Source of the DNA: Dehalococcoidales bacterium
GTDB taxonomy: Bacteria > Chloroflexota > Dehalococcoidia > Dehalococcoidales > UBA3254
Reading direction: 5' to 3'
Assembly (NCBI GenBank): GCA_016926695.1
Contig: JAFGOB010000086.1
Location: 53,105-117,104, forward strand
DNA: 64,000 nucleotides
Shown: one piece after another, positions 17,880 through 26,715 of the stretch
Layout: the number at the start of each line of letters is the position of its first letter
Numbering within the stretch: position 1 is the stretch's first letter
Program-made: the position numbers and the translations under genes
The notes under the pieces: model-generated
The model's database searches: none
The model's input: the letters and a program-made list of their open reading frames with translations, nothing else
What the model was told of the DNA's origin: nothing

Positions 17880-18486
17880 CAATTCTTGCCTTATAATTAT
17901 AGATCACCATATTTATCCTGGCTGTAGCGCATTTCATGTCAGAAGTTTTACTGCCGGCTGTGTTACCCAGCAGGTCGGCTGAGTCAGGAGAAGGACCGAT
18001 TATTTCTATCTGCAAGGACTTTATAACGCTGGTGGGAAAAGTCGTGCTCAGACCCTGGATAAAAGCCGAAATATTGCCGACGTTGCCTGTAACCAGAAGA
18101 TTGAGAGCCAGTGTCTGGCAGGTGTTTCCTTCCACTACCTGGCTGGATACTCCGGGAGAACTGATTTCGTTGATTTCCACTCCCTGTCTTTGTCCTTCAG
18201 CCAGTATTTCGGCAGTGGTATCGATGCTGTCGCTTGAATAACTCAGGAGCTCCATTGTTTCGGCTGTCTGAGCTTCATAGCTGTTGATCTCGCTGGTAAG
18301 TGTTTCTTGTTGCTCGATCAAATTTTCAATTTTAATTGCCGAGAGTCTGGCATTGGCATTTGCCAGCTTTTCCTGTAGTTCTTGCTGCTGGTCCGTCTGC
18401 TGTGAGCGGGCCATGCCCAGGCTGACGCCGGCTATAATAAAAACCCCGGCGATCAGGCACATCCAGGTGACTTTACTTATTTTCAC
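17869..18486 (-). CDS. PilO-like type IV pilus inner-membrane protein
   Basis: Bitopic membrane protein of 205 residues: one transmembrane helix at about 7-26, a coiled coil from about 30 to 85 (Gln/Glu-rich heptads), then a compact periplasmic domain. Sequence similarity to PilO is weak by eye, but size, topology, the coiled coil and position between pilC and pilM-pilN are what PilO shows. PilO would pair with the PilN half of the neighbouring fusion. GTG start with AGGAGAAGGA upstream. Two Cys (in NTCQTLAL and DMKCATAR) could form a disulfide if exported. Confidence 0.7.
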   Translation of the reverse strand: MKISKVTWMCLIAGVFIIAGVSLGMARSQQTDQQQELQEKLANANARLSAIKIENLIEQQETLTSEINSYEAQTAETMELLSYSSDSIDTTAEILAEGQRQGVEINEISSPGVSSQVVEGNTCQTLALNLLVTGNVGNISAFIQGLSTTFPTSVIKSLQIEIIGPSPDSADLLGNTAGSKTSDMKCATARINMVIYNYKARIDVE

Positions 18487-18563
18487 CGGTTTCCTTCTCC
18501 TGATTTATCTTCAAAACTTTAAGTTCCCGGTCTTCCACGACAGGATTTCCGGGGTGAATTCAG

Positions 18564-19778
18564 TTAACTCTGTCCGTACATTGAATACATGGCGGTTACA
18601 AGTGAAAGCGCCATAAGTCCTACCACCAGCCCGATGGCTATGGTCATAACCGGCTGGATCATGCCTATCAATGCCCTGGTCTTGTCTTCGGCTTCGGTTT
18701 CGTAGCTCTGGGCTACTGAAACCAGGGTATTATCCAGGTTGCCGGTTTCTTCTCCTACCCTGACCATCTGGACCATCATGGGCAAAAAGATAGGATGCTT
18801 GCTCATCGGGCGGGAAAGACCTTCTCCCCCCAGCATATCGTCCCTGATTTCCATAAGAGACCTTATCATCACCTTGTTGCTGCTGCTCTGGATTACCAGC
18901 GGCATTATTTCAGTTAAAGAAGAACCTGCTTTATAGAGAACTGAAATACTCCGGCAGATGCGGGCCAGTTCATTCAGGTGATTGATCCTGCCCACCACGG
19001 GGAACCGGATCGCCAGTTTATCCCAATTGTATCTGCCCTGGGTGGTCCTGGTATAGACCAGGCCCGCTGTTGTGAATATGAAAATCGCTGCCAGAAAATA
19101 GAGCCCGTATTCTCTCAAGTAGTCCCCTGTGCTCAGCATCATGCGGGTCAGAAAGGGTAGTTCAGCGCCCAGTGAAACGTAGAGGCTGCTGAAGGCCGGC
19201 AGGACGAATACCACCATGATGGCTACTACAATCAATGCCACAATCGATGCTATGATAGGGTAGGTCATGGCATTTTTAATGCCTTTTCCGGCGTTCACCT
19301 GTTTTTCCAGGTGGTCGGCTATCTGTCTCAAGATCAACTCCATCCCCCCGGTCTGCTCTCCTACCTTCAGCGATTGGCAATGGATGGATGAAAATATCTG
19401 CGGGTGTTTACTCATTGATACCGACAACTGGCTTCCCCCCCGTACATCATCGATTACCTCCGCCATTACTTTTTTAAAAATACGGTTGGAGCACTGTTCT
19501 TCCAGTAGTTCGATTGCTGTCACCATATTCAATCCGGACTCGATCAGCAGGGCCATTTGACGGTAGAACAGGATGATATCGCTGGATTTTACGGGAGAAA
19601 TTCGAGCGAACAGCTTCTCCAGCGTGGGAAAGTTATTCAATACTCTGAGATTAATAAGCTGATATCCGGCATAGTTCAACAGGCTGGCCGCCTGCTCTTC
19701 GCTTTTGGCTTCCAGTTTGCCCTTAACTATCTCCCGGCTTTCATTATAAGCTACATAGGCGTAAACGATTTGGATCAC
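18564..19778 (-). CDS. pilC: Type IV pilus inner-membrane platform protein
   Basis: Polytopic platform protein (404 residues) on which PilB and PilT act. It has two GspF domains, each with the family pattern: FYRQMALLIESGLNMVTAIELL with KVGEQTGGMELIL in the first half, and RICRSISVLYKAGSSLTEIMPL with RVGEETGNLDNTL in the second. Three transmembrane helices lie near 170-200, 220-245 and 375-395. The GTG start overlaps a GAGG sequence and lacks a separate ribosome site, so coupling to the pilB stop 15 bp upstream is likely. The N-terminal YAYVAYNESREIVKG is the usual PilC opening. Confidence 0.93.
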   Translation of the reverse strand: MIQIVYAYVAYNESREIVKGKLEAKSEEQAASLLNYAGYQLINLRVLNNFPTLEKLFARISPVKSSDIILFYRQMALLIESGLNMVTAIELLEEQCSNRIFKKVMAEVIDDVRGGSQLSVSMSKHPQIFSSIHCQSLKVGEQTGGMELILRQIADHLEKQVNAGKGIKNAMTYPIIASIVALIVVAIMVVFVLPAFSSLYVSLGAELPFLTRMMLSTGDYLREYGLYFLAAIFIFTTAGLVYTRTTQGRYNWDKLAIRFPVVGRINHLNELARICRSISVLYKAGSSLTEIMPLVIQSSSNKVMIRSLMEIRDDMLGGEGLSRPMSKHPIFLPMMVQMVRVGEETGNLDNTLVSVAQSYETEAEDKTRALIGMIQPVMTIAIGLVVGLMALSLVTAMYSMYGQS

Positions 19779-19793
19779 CTCGTGTCATATCGG

Positions 19794-21296
19794 TTATTCG
19801 ACGGCGTAAGCGTTGCGCAGGACTTCAGAGGGAGTGGTCAGGTTTGCTTTAACTTTCAACATACCGTCTTTCAGCAGTGTGACCATGTCCTCTTTAAGTG
19901 CTTCGGCTTTAAGCTCTGCGGTTGAAGTGCCTTTTATCAGCATCGTCCTTATTTCATCGGACATATTGAAAATTTCAAAAATACCCATCCGGCCCATATA
20001 ACCGGTTTGAGAGCAGGAATGGCACCCGCTTCCATACAGGAATTCGTTTCTATCATCGCCTGTTTCCCTGGAATAGACCAGTTGCTCCGCCATGGAGACT
20101 TTCACAGGGCGGGCGCACTCGGGGCAAATCCTGCGGACCATACGCTGGGCTACAATTCCGGCCAGTGAAGAAGCTACCATGAAGGGGTCTACGCCCAGGT
20201 CCAGTAGACGGAAAATAACCCCTACAGCATCATTGGCATGAATAGAGGAGAGTACCAGGTGGCCGGTCAGAGCGGACTGGACCGCGATATTGGCGGTTTC
20301 GGCGTCGCGGATTTCGCCTACCAGAATAACATTGGGGTCCAGACGGAGAATCGAGCGGAGCCCGCTGGCGAATGTCAGTCCGGCCTTGGGATTGACCTGT
20401 ATCTGGTTAATGTTGGTAAAACGGTACTCAACCGGATCTTCAATAGTGATGATATTGCGGCCAACCCGGTCCAGGCAATTGATCGAGGCATACAGAGTAG
20501 TTGTCTTTCCGGCGCCGGTAGGTCCGCTGACAAGAATCATTCCATAGGGTATCTTGAGCATTTTTTCAAAGATGGCCAGGGATTCATTTGAAAAACCCAG
20601 TTCGGGTAGCGTCATGGTAGCCCGGGCTTTGTACAGAAGTCTCAGAGAGGCCATTTCGCCGTATACCGTTGGAATGGTAGCGACACGGATATCCAGCAGC
20701 CTGCCTTTCGCGTCCACTGAAAACTGGCCGTCCTGGGGACGGTGACGATCGGCTATGTTCATATTAGCCAGGACCTTAATGCGGGAGATCAGGGGTACGC
20801 CGGTCGCTAACGGCAGAGATATGGTATCATGCAGAGTGCCGTCTATACGGTACCGCACCCTCAGCTTATCTTCCTGGGGTTGAATGTGAATATCCGAAGC
20901 CCTGGCTTTTACAGCCTCATCGATTATCAGGATCAGGGCCTGTGCTACGGGAGCATCCGTGACGGTGCTTAGCCGGATTGTCTCGCTTTCGGCCTCCTCA
21001 TTTTGAAATATATTGGAGACCTGTTTTTCAATTTCGGCATATGAACGATAGTTGAAATCGATGGACTCAAGGATATCCGATACGCTGGCCGACCTCGGCT
21101 CGATGCGCATGCGGCTCCTTGTCTCCAGTGCCTCAAGAGCAAAAATATCCGTCGGATTGGCTATAGCTACAACTAATGTATTGCCGTTTATCGAGACCGG
21201 AATGGCGTTGTATTTGCGTGCCATGTCTTCCGGGATAAGTCTCAGGGCTTCCGGCTGGGGAAACTGCTTCCTTAAATTGATATAGGTTTCTGCCAT
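19794..21296 (-). CDS. pilB: Type IV pilus assembly ATPase
   Basis: GspE/PilB secretion ATPase, 500 residues, slightly short because the N-terminal MshEN-type region is compact (RLIPEDMARKYNAIPVSINGNTL shown only as the motif IPEDMARKYNAIPV). Walker A is GPTGAGKTTT at 258-267, the Asp box is TIEDPVEYR, Walker B is NVILVGEIRD and the His box is TGHLVLSSIHAND. A zinc-binding tetracysteine (CPEC at 391-394 and CHSC at 425-428) is present, as in extension motors. It heads the five-gene pil operon. No Shine-Dalgarno site precedes its ATG. No pilin or prepilin-peptidase gene lies nearby. Confidence 0.95.
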   Translation of the reverse strand: MAETYINLRKQFPQPEALRLIPEDMARKYNAIPVSINGNTLVVAIANPTDIFALEALETRSRMRIEPRSASVSDILESIDFNYRSYAEIEKQVSNIFQNEEAESETIRLSTVTDAPVAQALILIIDEAVKARASDIHIQPQEDKLRVRYRIDGTLHDTISLPLATGVPLISRIKVLANMNIADRHRPQDGQFSVDAKGRLLDIRVATIPTVYGEMASLRLLYKARATMTLPELGFSNESLAIFEKMLKIPYGMILVSGPTGAGKTTTLYASINCLDRVGRNIITIEDPVEYRFTNINQIQVNPKAGLTFASGLRSILRLDPNVILVGEIRDAETANIAVQSALTGHLVLSSIHANDAVGVIFRLLDLGVDPFMVASSLAGIVAQRMVRRICPECARPVKVSMAEQLVYSRETGDDRNEFLYGSGCHSCSQTGYMGRMGIFEIFNMSDEIRTMLIKGTSTAELKAEALKEDMVTLLKDGMLKVKANLTTPSEVLRNAYAVE

Positions 21297-21473
21297 CTAT
21301 ATTCTGATATTTATATTTTCCCCTCTATTTTTCTGCTTTCCGCTTCCCCGGTGAAAGAAGGGCAGAAAGGATGAAAGGGAAAAATATGACTAAAGATTTT
21401 CAAAAATGTAGTTCCGGGTTAGCACCTTATAGTGTCATTCTGTAAAGTCAATCTTAATTACCGGGGGTTATTT

Positions 21474-21502
21474 TTGACAATAGCGATTTAGTAATGTAAT
21501 CT
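21474..21502 (+). promoter_or_regulatory. Sigma-70-type promoter upstream of the inositol cluster
   Basis: TTGACA (perfect -35) is followed after 17 bp by TAATCT (4 of 6 to TATAAT). It lies about 230 bp before the inositol-phosphate synthase start in the 435-bp gap that separates this cluster from the divergent pil operon. The rest of that gap is AT-rich, with no ORF and no convincing hairpin. Confidence 0.5.
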
Positions 21503-21731
21503 GGTATTTTAGTCAGGCTGCATTCAAAAAGATGGGAATTCGATTTCACAGGAAGGCATAGATTGTAGATATTCCTAAAAGCGAGTATAATATCGGCTGG
21601 GTTTGTTGATTTCATACAGGCCGTCATTGATATTCGTGCTGTTAGTAATCGGCGGGAAAAAGTGAAATAATAATACAGAAAAGCCAGGATAAGAGACAGA
21701 AAACCTGTCTTGATTAAAGGAGGCAGTGGTC

Positions 21732-22850
21732 TTGGGAAAAATCAATGTAGCCATAATCGGAGTGGGTAACTGCGCATCTTCGCTTGTCCAGGGTGTACAC
21801 TATTACCGGAATTCTAAAGAGAGCGATTCCGTCCCCGGATTAATGCATGTTAACCTGGGAGGATATCATATCAGCGACATCGAGTTCGTAGCTGCTGTGG
21901 ATATTGACAGGAATAAGGTGGGCAAGGATTTATCCGAGGCTATTTATACTTCGCCCAACAATACCTACAAATTTTGCGATGTTCCTCCCACGGGGGTAAA
22001 AGTAGTGCGGGGAATGACGCATGACGGACTGGGTAAATATCTTTCACAGGTAATTCAGAAGGCTCCGGGACAAACCGCTGACATAGTAAAAATTCTCAAA
22101 GAAACCAAAACGGATGTGGTGCTCAACTACCTGCCCGTTGGCAGCGAAGAAGCTACCAAATGGTATATTGAACAGGTACTGACGGCCGGCTGCGGTTTTG
22201 TGAACTGTATCCCGGTTTTTATTGCCAGGGAAAAATACTGGAGTGACCGGTTTGCCGAGAAGGGTTTACCGGTCATAGGCGATGATATCAAATCCCAGGT
22301 GGGAGCAACTATTGTACACCGTATTTTAACCAAATTGTTTGTTGATCGCGGTGTAAAGCTGGAGAGGACCTACCAGTTAAACTTCGGCGGAAATACAGAC
22401 TTTTTGAATATGCTTGAGCGCGAAAGACTGGAGTCCAAGAAGATCTCCAAGACCGGCTCCGTGACATCTCAACTGCCTTACAAAATGAATCCCGATGATA
22501 TTCACGTTGGCCCCAGCGATTATGTGCCTTTCCTGCATGACCGTAAGTTCTGCCATATCAGGATGGAAGGGCGTACCTTCGGGGATGTTCCCCTGCTGGC
22601 TGAATGTAAACTGGAAGTATGGGACAGCCCAAACTCAGCCGGGGTGGTGATTGATGCGCTCAGATGCTGCAAGCTGGCCCTGGACAATGGGTTGAAAGGT
22701 TCGATGACTGCCCCTTCTTCTTATTTTATGAAGTCACCCATGATTCAGTATTCAGATGAGGAAGCCAGGCGTTTAACGGAAGAATTTATATCAACCAATT
22801 CACTTAGCGCCAAAAAGAAAGACAAGGTAGAGAAACCCCGAACTGCTTAA
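21732..22850 (+). CDS. ino1: Inositol-3-phosphate (myo-inositol-1-phosphate) synthase
   Basis: Makes inositol-3-phosphate from glucose-6-phosphate with NAD+ as a recycled cofactor, the entry step to inositol lipids. The 372-residue protein is the short actinobacterial/archaeal type. The NAD-binding loop is [18 protein letters not shown] at 4-21. [43 protein letters not shown] and [11 protein letters not shown] follow as the catalytic-domain blocks, with the active-site Lys in DIKSQ. TTG is taken as the start because AAAGGAGG lies 8 bp before it; GTG two codons earlier would leave only two bases. Two glycolipid genes follow in the same direction, so its product most likely feeds phosphatidylinositol-type lipids. 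Confidence 0.93.
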   Translation: MGKINVAIIGVGNCASSLVQGVHYYRNSKESDSVPGLMHVNLGGYHISDIEFVAAVDIDRNKVGKDLSEAIYTSPNNTYKFCDVPPTGVKVVRGMTHDGLGKYLSQVIQKAPGQTADIVKILKETKTDVVLNYLPVGSEEATKWYIEQVLTAGCGFVNCIPVFIAREKYWSDRFAEKGLPVIGDDIKSQVGATIVHRILTKLFVDRGVKLERTYQLNFGGNTDFLNMLERERLESKKISKTGSVTSQLPYKMNPDDIHVGPSDYVPFLHDRKFCHIRMEGRTFGDVPLLAECKLEVWDSPNSAGVVIDALRCCKLALDNGLKGSMTAPSSYFMKSPMIQYSDEEARRLTEEFISTNSLSAKKKDKVEKPRTA

Positions 22851-22895
22851 AGGTGGTATCCGGAAGTCTGGTGTGAAGGATTTCGGTCAACGCCA

Positions 22896-24035
22896 ATGAA
22901 GATAGCTCTGGTTTCACCCTATGATTTCTCCTATCCGGGTGGTGTTGTTCGTCATGTAATGAGCCTTGAGAATCATCTTACCCGCATGGGGCATCTGGTT
23001 AAGATTATAGCTCCAGCCTCGAAGCCGGTAGATGAGTTTGGCGACAGGTTTATTGCTATCGGGAAACCACGGCCTATTCCCACCAGCGGGTCAATTGCCC
23101 GTATTACCATTTCACTTACCCTTACGGATAAAGTAAAACAGGTGCTTGAGTATGAGAATTTCGATATTATCCATCTCCATGAACCGCTGGCTCCCACATT
23201 GTGTACCACAGTTCTCAGGTTATCCAGGTCGATCAACATCGGTACCTTTCACGCCACCGAAAGCCGCCCGAGCTACCGCTGGACGAAGCCTCTCTTTATG
23301 AGCGGACTGTATAAAAAATGGTTCAGGCGTTTGAACGGACGCATAGCGGTTTCCAGCCCTGCTATGAATTTTGCCAATAAGTATTTTCCCTCTTCATACG
23401 AAATAATTCCCAATGGAATAGAAATTGAGAGGTATAATCCTGCTGTCCCGCCATTACCACAGTTCATGGATGGAAAGACCAATATACTTTTCGTAGGCCG
23501 CCTTGAAAAACGTAAGGGTCTGGAATACCTGCTTAAGGCTTACGCTCTATTCAAGCCGGACCTGCCGGACTGCCGCCTGATTATTGTAGGGCCCGGTACC
23601 AGGCTGCGAGGTAAATATATGAGGATGGTCTCGGATGCCAATCTTCAGGATGTTGTGTTTACCGGAGGTGTGGAGGAATATGAAAAGACCAGGTACTACA
23701 GTACTGCCGATATCTTTTGCGCTCCCGCTACGGGATATGAAAGTTTCGGGATTGTTTTACTTGAGGCTATGGCCACAGGGAAACCGGTCGTGGCTTCAAA
23801 TATCTCCGGATATGCCACTGTTATCTCAGATGGAGTGGATGGCCTGCTTGTACCCCCTAAACAGGAGGTGCCCCTGGCACAGGCCCTGTCCCGTTTGATT
23901 CAGGATAAAGCCCTTGGACGGGAAATGGGGCGACGGGGTATTGTTAAAGCGGATAATTTTAGCTGGGAAAAAGTGTCAAGCCGGGTAATGGAATATTATA
24001 AAAAAATACTGATAGACAAGACCGTCAACGTATAA
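22896..24035 (+). CDS. GT4 glycosyltransferase, PimA-like (phosphatidylinositol mannosyltransferase)
   Basis: Predicted peripheral-membrane glycosyltransferase of 379 residues with the two-Rossmann GT-B fold. The N-terminus LVSPYDFSYPGGVVRHV aligns with PimA's glycine loop, and KPRPIPTSGSIARI and FDIIHLHEPLAPTL match PimA blocks. The C-terminal domain has NILFVGRLEKRKGLEYLL for nucleotide binding and the GT4 ExE-type motif YESFGIVLLEAMATGKPVV near 277-295. Placed between an inositol-phosphate synthase and a CDP-alcohol phosphatidyltransferase, it most likely transfers mannose (or another hexose) from a nucleotide sugar to phosphatidylinositol. Sugar donor specificity cannot be read from sequence. 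Confidence 0.8.
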   Translation: MKIALVSPYDFSYPGGVVRHVMSLENHLTRMGHLVKIIAPASKPVDEFGDRFIAIGKPRPIPTSGSIARITISLTLTDKVKQVLEYENFDIIHLHEPLAPTLCTTVLRLSRSINIGTFHATESRPSYRWTKPLFMSGLYKKWFRRLNGRIAVSSPAMNFANKYFPSSYEIIPNGIEIERYNPAVPPLPQFMDGKTNILFVGRLEKRKGLEYLLKAYALFKPDLPDCRLIIVGPGTRLRGKYMRMVSDANLQDVVFTGGVEEYEKTRYYSTADIFCAPATGYESFGIVLLEAMATGKPVVASNISGYATVISDGVDGLLVPPKQEVPLAQALSRLIQDKALGREMGRRGIVKADNFSWEKVSSRVMEYYKKILIDKTVNV

Positions 24036-24150
24036 AACAGCCGGATTAATGCTCAGCCTTTTCGCCTCATATCTGTCTGTGCCGCCAGTCAGGGAAAACA
24101 GTCCGGAGGGGTTGATTCATCAGCAGGCCTTGTAATCTGAGGAGGTTATT

Positions 24151-24783
24151 ATTTCCAAGAACGCATCGCAGGCAAGATTGCAAATATGGCGAAAAGCGGC
24201 AGCCGTGAATATAACCGGCCCTGTAATTAATATGCTGGCCAGAACAGGTGTTACTCCCAACCAGATAACCTGGTGCGGGTTTATCATTACACTGGTATCC
24301 GCTGCCCTGGCTGCTACCGGCTATCTCTTCGCGGCAGGCTGGGTAATGCTGCTGGCCGGTTTTTTTGATATGCTTGATGGTGCGCTGGCCCGCCGTACGA
24401 ACAGGGTAACCCGCTTCGGCGGAGTTCTTGATTCTACGCTGGACCGGCTCTCGGAGGCCGCCGTCCTTTTAGGCATTATGGCCTATTTCCTGTTTCATAC
24501 CGGTTCGGATTTATACCGCTGGATGCCGCTGCTGGCGGGCCTGGCCCTGGTATTTTCATTTGTGGTAAGCTATATCCGTTCCAGGGCGGAAGCGGCGGGT
24601 ATCGAATGCCAGGTAGGGATTTCCACCCGCACCGAGCGTGTTATTATACTGACACTGGGTTTACTCGTAGCTATGGACCTCTCCCTGACGGTTGCCCTGG
24701 GTATTATTGCCGTCTTGAGTGCCGTGACGGTGGTGCAGCGGCTGGCCTTTGTGCACCGGCAGGCCGGCGGGAATGGAAAATAG
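24151..24783 (+). CDS. CDP-alcohol phosphatidyltransferase, probable phosphatidylinositol-phosphate synthase
   Basis: Membrane enzyme of about 210 residues with roughly six hydrophobic helices. The full family motif D-x2-DG-x2-AR-x8-G-x3-D-x3-D is intact as DMLDGALAR, then G-GVL-D-STL-D (near 72-98). By context it would join CDP-diacylglycerol to inositol phosphate, as the archaeal and actinobacterial enzymes do. The only conventional start is TTG at 24178, which has no ribosome site. A strong GAGGAGG lies five bases before an in-frame ATT at 24151, and the nine extra residues resemble the usual 'SKxAR' N-terminus of actinobacterial homologues. A rare AUU start is therefore likely. An in-frame TAA at 24133 rules out anything further upstream. 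Confidence 0.8.
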   Translation: MSKNASQARLQIWRKAAAVNITGPVINMLARTGVTPNQITWCGFIITLVSAALAATGYLFAAGWVMLLAGFFDMLDGALARRTNRVTRFGGVLDSTLDRLSEAAVLLGIMAYFLFHTGSDLYRWMPLLAGLALVFSFVVSYIRSRAEAAGIECQVGISTRTERVIILTLGLLVAMDLSLTVALGIIAVLSAVTVVQRLAFVHRQAGGNGK

Positions 24784-24877
24784 AGTTCGGCCGTTTTCCA
24801 GACGTTTGCCTGGAAAATTCCACCCGTAAATCAAAGTCCTTCACCTTTTTATTCCTTATACTTGAGGAGGGAGGAAA

Positions 24878-24922
24878 ATGGAGAAGGAATTTAAAACTGA
24901 TTTTTATCTTTCACCGCGATAA
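24878..24922 (+). CDS. Possible 14-residue leader peptide before purA
   Basis: A strong AGGAGGGAGGAAA site precedes ATG and 14 codons ending in TAA. Overlapping its end, TTCAC and GTGAA plus an inner CCGC/GCGG can form a hairpin. The purA start follows 55 bp downstream. A strong ribosome site on so short a frame suggests a leader or a decoy; it might equally be chance. No codon run hints at a specific amino acid. Confidence 0.25.
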   Translation: MEKEFKTDFYLSPR

Positions 24923-24977
24923 TGCGGCATCGTGAAGAATTCTCAGGTCTAATTTAACCAAAATGGAAGGAGTGCTT

Positions 24978-26261
24978 ATGTCAGTACTGGCAGTAGTTGG
25001 AGCCCAATGGGGTGATGAGGCTAAAGGAAAAATAGTCGATTTGCTGGCTGAAAAAGTTAAAATGGTGGTTCGTTATTCCGGAGGTGATAATGCCGGGCAT
25101 ACCGTTATCAACCAGCATGGTGAATTCGTGCTGCACATAGTACCGTCCGGCATATTTTATCCGCACATAACCTGCATTATCGGCAACGGAATGGCTGTTA
25201 ATCCGGCCGTGTTGCTAAGAGAAATAAACGATCTGAAACAGAAGAATGCCTTTTTCGGACGGTTGTTTATCAGCGACAGGGTCCACCTGATCATGCCCTA
25301 TCATATATTGCTGGATGGCGCTGAGGAGGATGCTTTGGGAGGGAAAGCTATCGGCACTACCAGGAAAGGAATCGGGCCTGCCTTTTCAGATAAGGTAGCC
25401 AGGCTGGGTATCCGGGCCGGTGATTTGATGGACGGGGAAAGTTTCAGACTCCGTTTGAAGAGCGTGCTGGAGCGGAAAAACGCCATTATATCCCGGGTTT
25501 ACGGACTGAAAGAGCTTTCACTGGATGAGATATACGATCAATATAGCTCTTACGGAGAGCAACTGCGTCCTTTTATCCGTGAGACCACCTCCATTTTGGA
25601 TGAAGCCGTCAGCCGGGATGAACCGGTTATGCTTGAAGGTGCGCAGGGGACAATGCTTGATCCGGATTTCGGGACCTATCCTTTCGGTACCTCATCTTCA
25701 CCCCTGGCAGGGAGCGCCAGCCTTGGAGCCGGCATCTCGCCTATGAAGATTAAAAATATCATGGCTGTTTTTAAGGCCTACTGTACAAGGGTTGGTGGAG
25801 GACCGATGCCTACCGAGTTGAATGATGAGACGGGAGATAAACTCCGCCGGCAGGCCCATGAATTTGGGGCTACTACCGGGCGGCCGCGCCGCTGCGGATG
25901 GTTCGACGGCGTTGTGGCAGCCTACAGCAGACGGATCAACGGGTATACGGGAATGGCGCTTACCCGGCTGGATATTCTGGATGTTTTTCCTGAGTTGAAG
26001 ATATGCGTAGCTTATAATGTCAACGGTAAGACTATCTCTGAGTTTCCCTCTAGCAATACTGTTCTGGAGAAATGCGAACCCGTTTATGAAACAATGGAGG
26101 GATGGATGACTCCCACAGGTAATATCCGCCGCTATAGCCGCTTGCCTCTCCAGGCCAGGCGCTATGTCAGGAGACTGGAGGAAATCTGCCGCTGTCCGGC
26201 CAGGATTATATCAGTAGGCCCTGCGCGTGATCAGACTATCATACGAACGAAGATTATATAG
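24978..26261 (+). CDS. purA: Adenylosuccinate synthetase
   Basis: First committed step from IMP to AMP: joins aspartate to IMP using GTP. The 427 residues match bacterial PurA. GAQWGDEAKGKIVDLLAE (residues 8-25) holds the catalytic Asp and P-loop, GGDNAGHTV the catalytic His, GTTRKGIGPAFSDK the IMP site, LEGAQGTMLDPDFGTYPF the central block, and GATTGRPRRCGWFD the aspartate/IMP loop. The ATG chosen follows AAGGAG; an in-frame ATG 15 bp upstream has no site. It lies 190 bp after the inositol-lipid cluster and may be transcribed separately. Confidence 0.97.
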   Translation: MSVLAVVGAQWGDEAKGKIVDLLAEKVKMVVRYSGGDNAGHTVINQHGEFVLHIVPSGIFYPHITCIIGNGMAVNPAVLLREINDLKQKNAFFGRLFISDRVHLIMPYHILLDGAEEDALGGKAIGTTRKGIGPAFSDKVARLGIRAGDLMDGESFRLRLKSVLERKNAIISRVYGLKELSLDEIYDQYSSYGEQLRPFIRETTSILDEAVSRDEPVMLEGAQGTMLDPDFGTYPFGTSSSPLAGSASLGAGISPMKIKNIMAVFKAYCTRVGGGPMPTELNDETGDKLRRQAHEFGATTGRPRRCGWFDGVVAAYSRRINGYTGMALTRLDILDVFPELKICVAYNVNGKTISEFPSSNTVLEKCEPVYETMEGWMTPTGNIRRYSRLPLQARRYVRRLEEICRCPARIISVGPARDQTIIRTKII

Positions 26262-26394
26262 CCGGGTAAATACCGGTAACATATTGATATTCACAGCCCG
26301 TTTGGAGAACAAACTATAACCCGGTAAGCTTCTGGACGGAAGCGGCTATAACCGCTTGATCCGGGATCAGGACCCTGCGGCGGAGATTCTTTTT

Positions 26395-26658
26395 TCAGGA
26401 CGCTGGTGTGAATTCCCTTTTATTTTCTTTGAACCGGATGTATTTTTTGCTGTCATTTTCCTGCCGGAGGGTAAAAAGCGCGTTTATTTTGTTCTCCGGT
26501 TGATAGCTATGCATTTCGATTAAGTCTTTCAGTGCATCCTGGACAATAGTATCACGACCGAACCCCATGATTTGCATGTCTACGAATTCAGGTTCAGGCC
26601 TATCGATATTGGGCTTGCAGGTCAGACCTTCGGGTGTAACAAAGATATAATTTTTCAT
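26395..26658 (-). CDS. Small conserved-looking protein of unknown function
   Basis: A cytosolic protein of 87 residues, rich in charged residues, with no signal peptide or membrane helix. It opens with MKNYIFVTPEGLTCKP and ends in a Lys/Arg-rich tail. I do not recognise the family. The gene looks real: AAGGAGG lies six to seven bases before the ATG. A structured RNA with a terminator-like end sits just upstream on the same strand, which could be a leader controlling it. It lies downstream of nrdJ on the same strand but separated by about 370 bp. Confidence 0.6.
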   Translation of the reverse strand: MKNYIFVTPEGLTCKPNIDRPEPEFVDMQIMGFGRDTIVQDALKDLIEMHSYQPENKINALFTLRQENDSKKYIRFKENKREFTPAS

Positions 26659-26715
26659 TTTACACCTCCTTAACCTATAAATTCCGCAACCCTGTGGATC
26701 CAAAACAGTTATACT

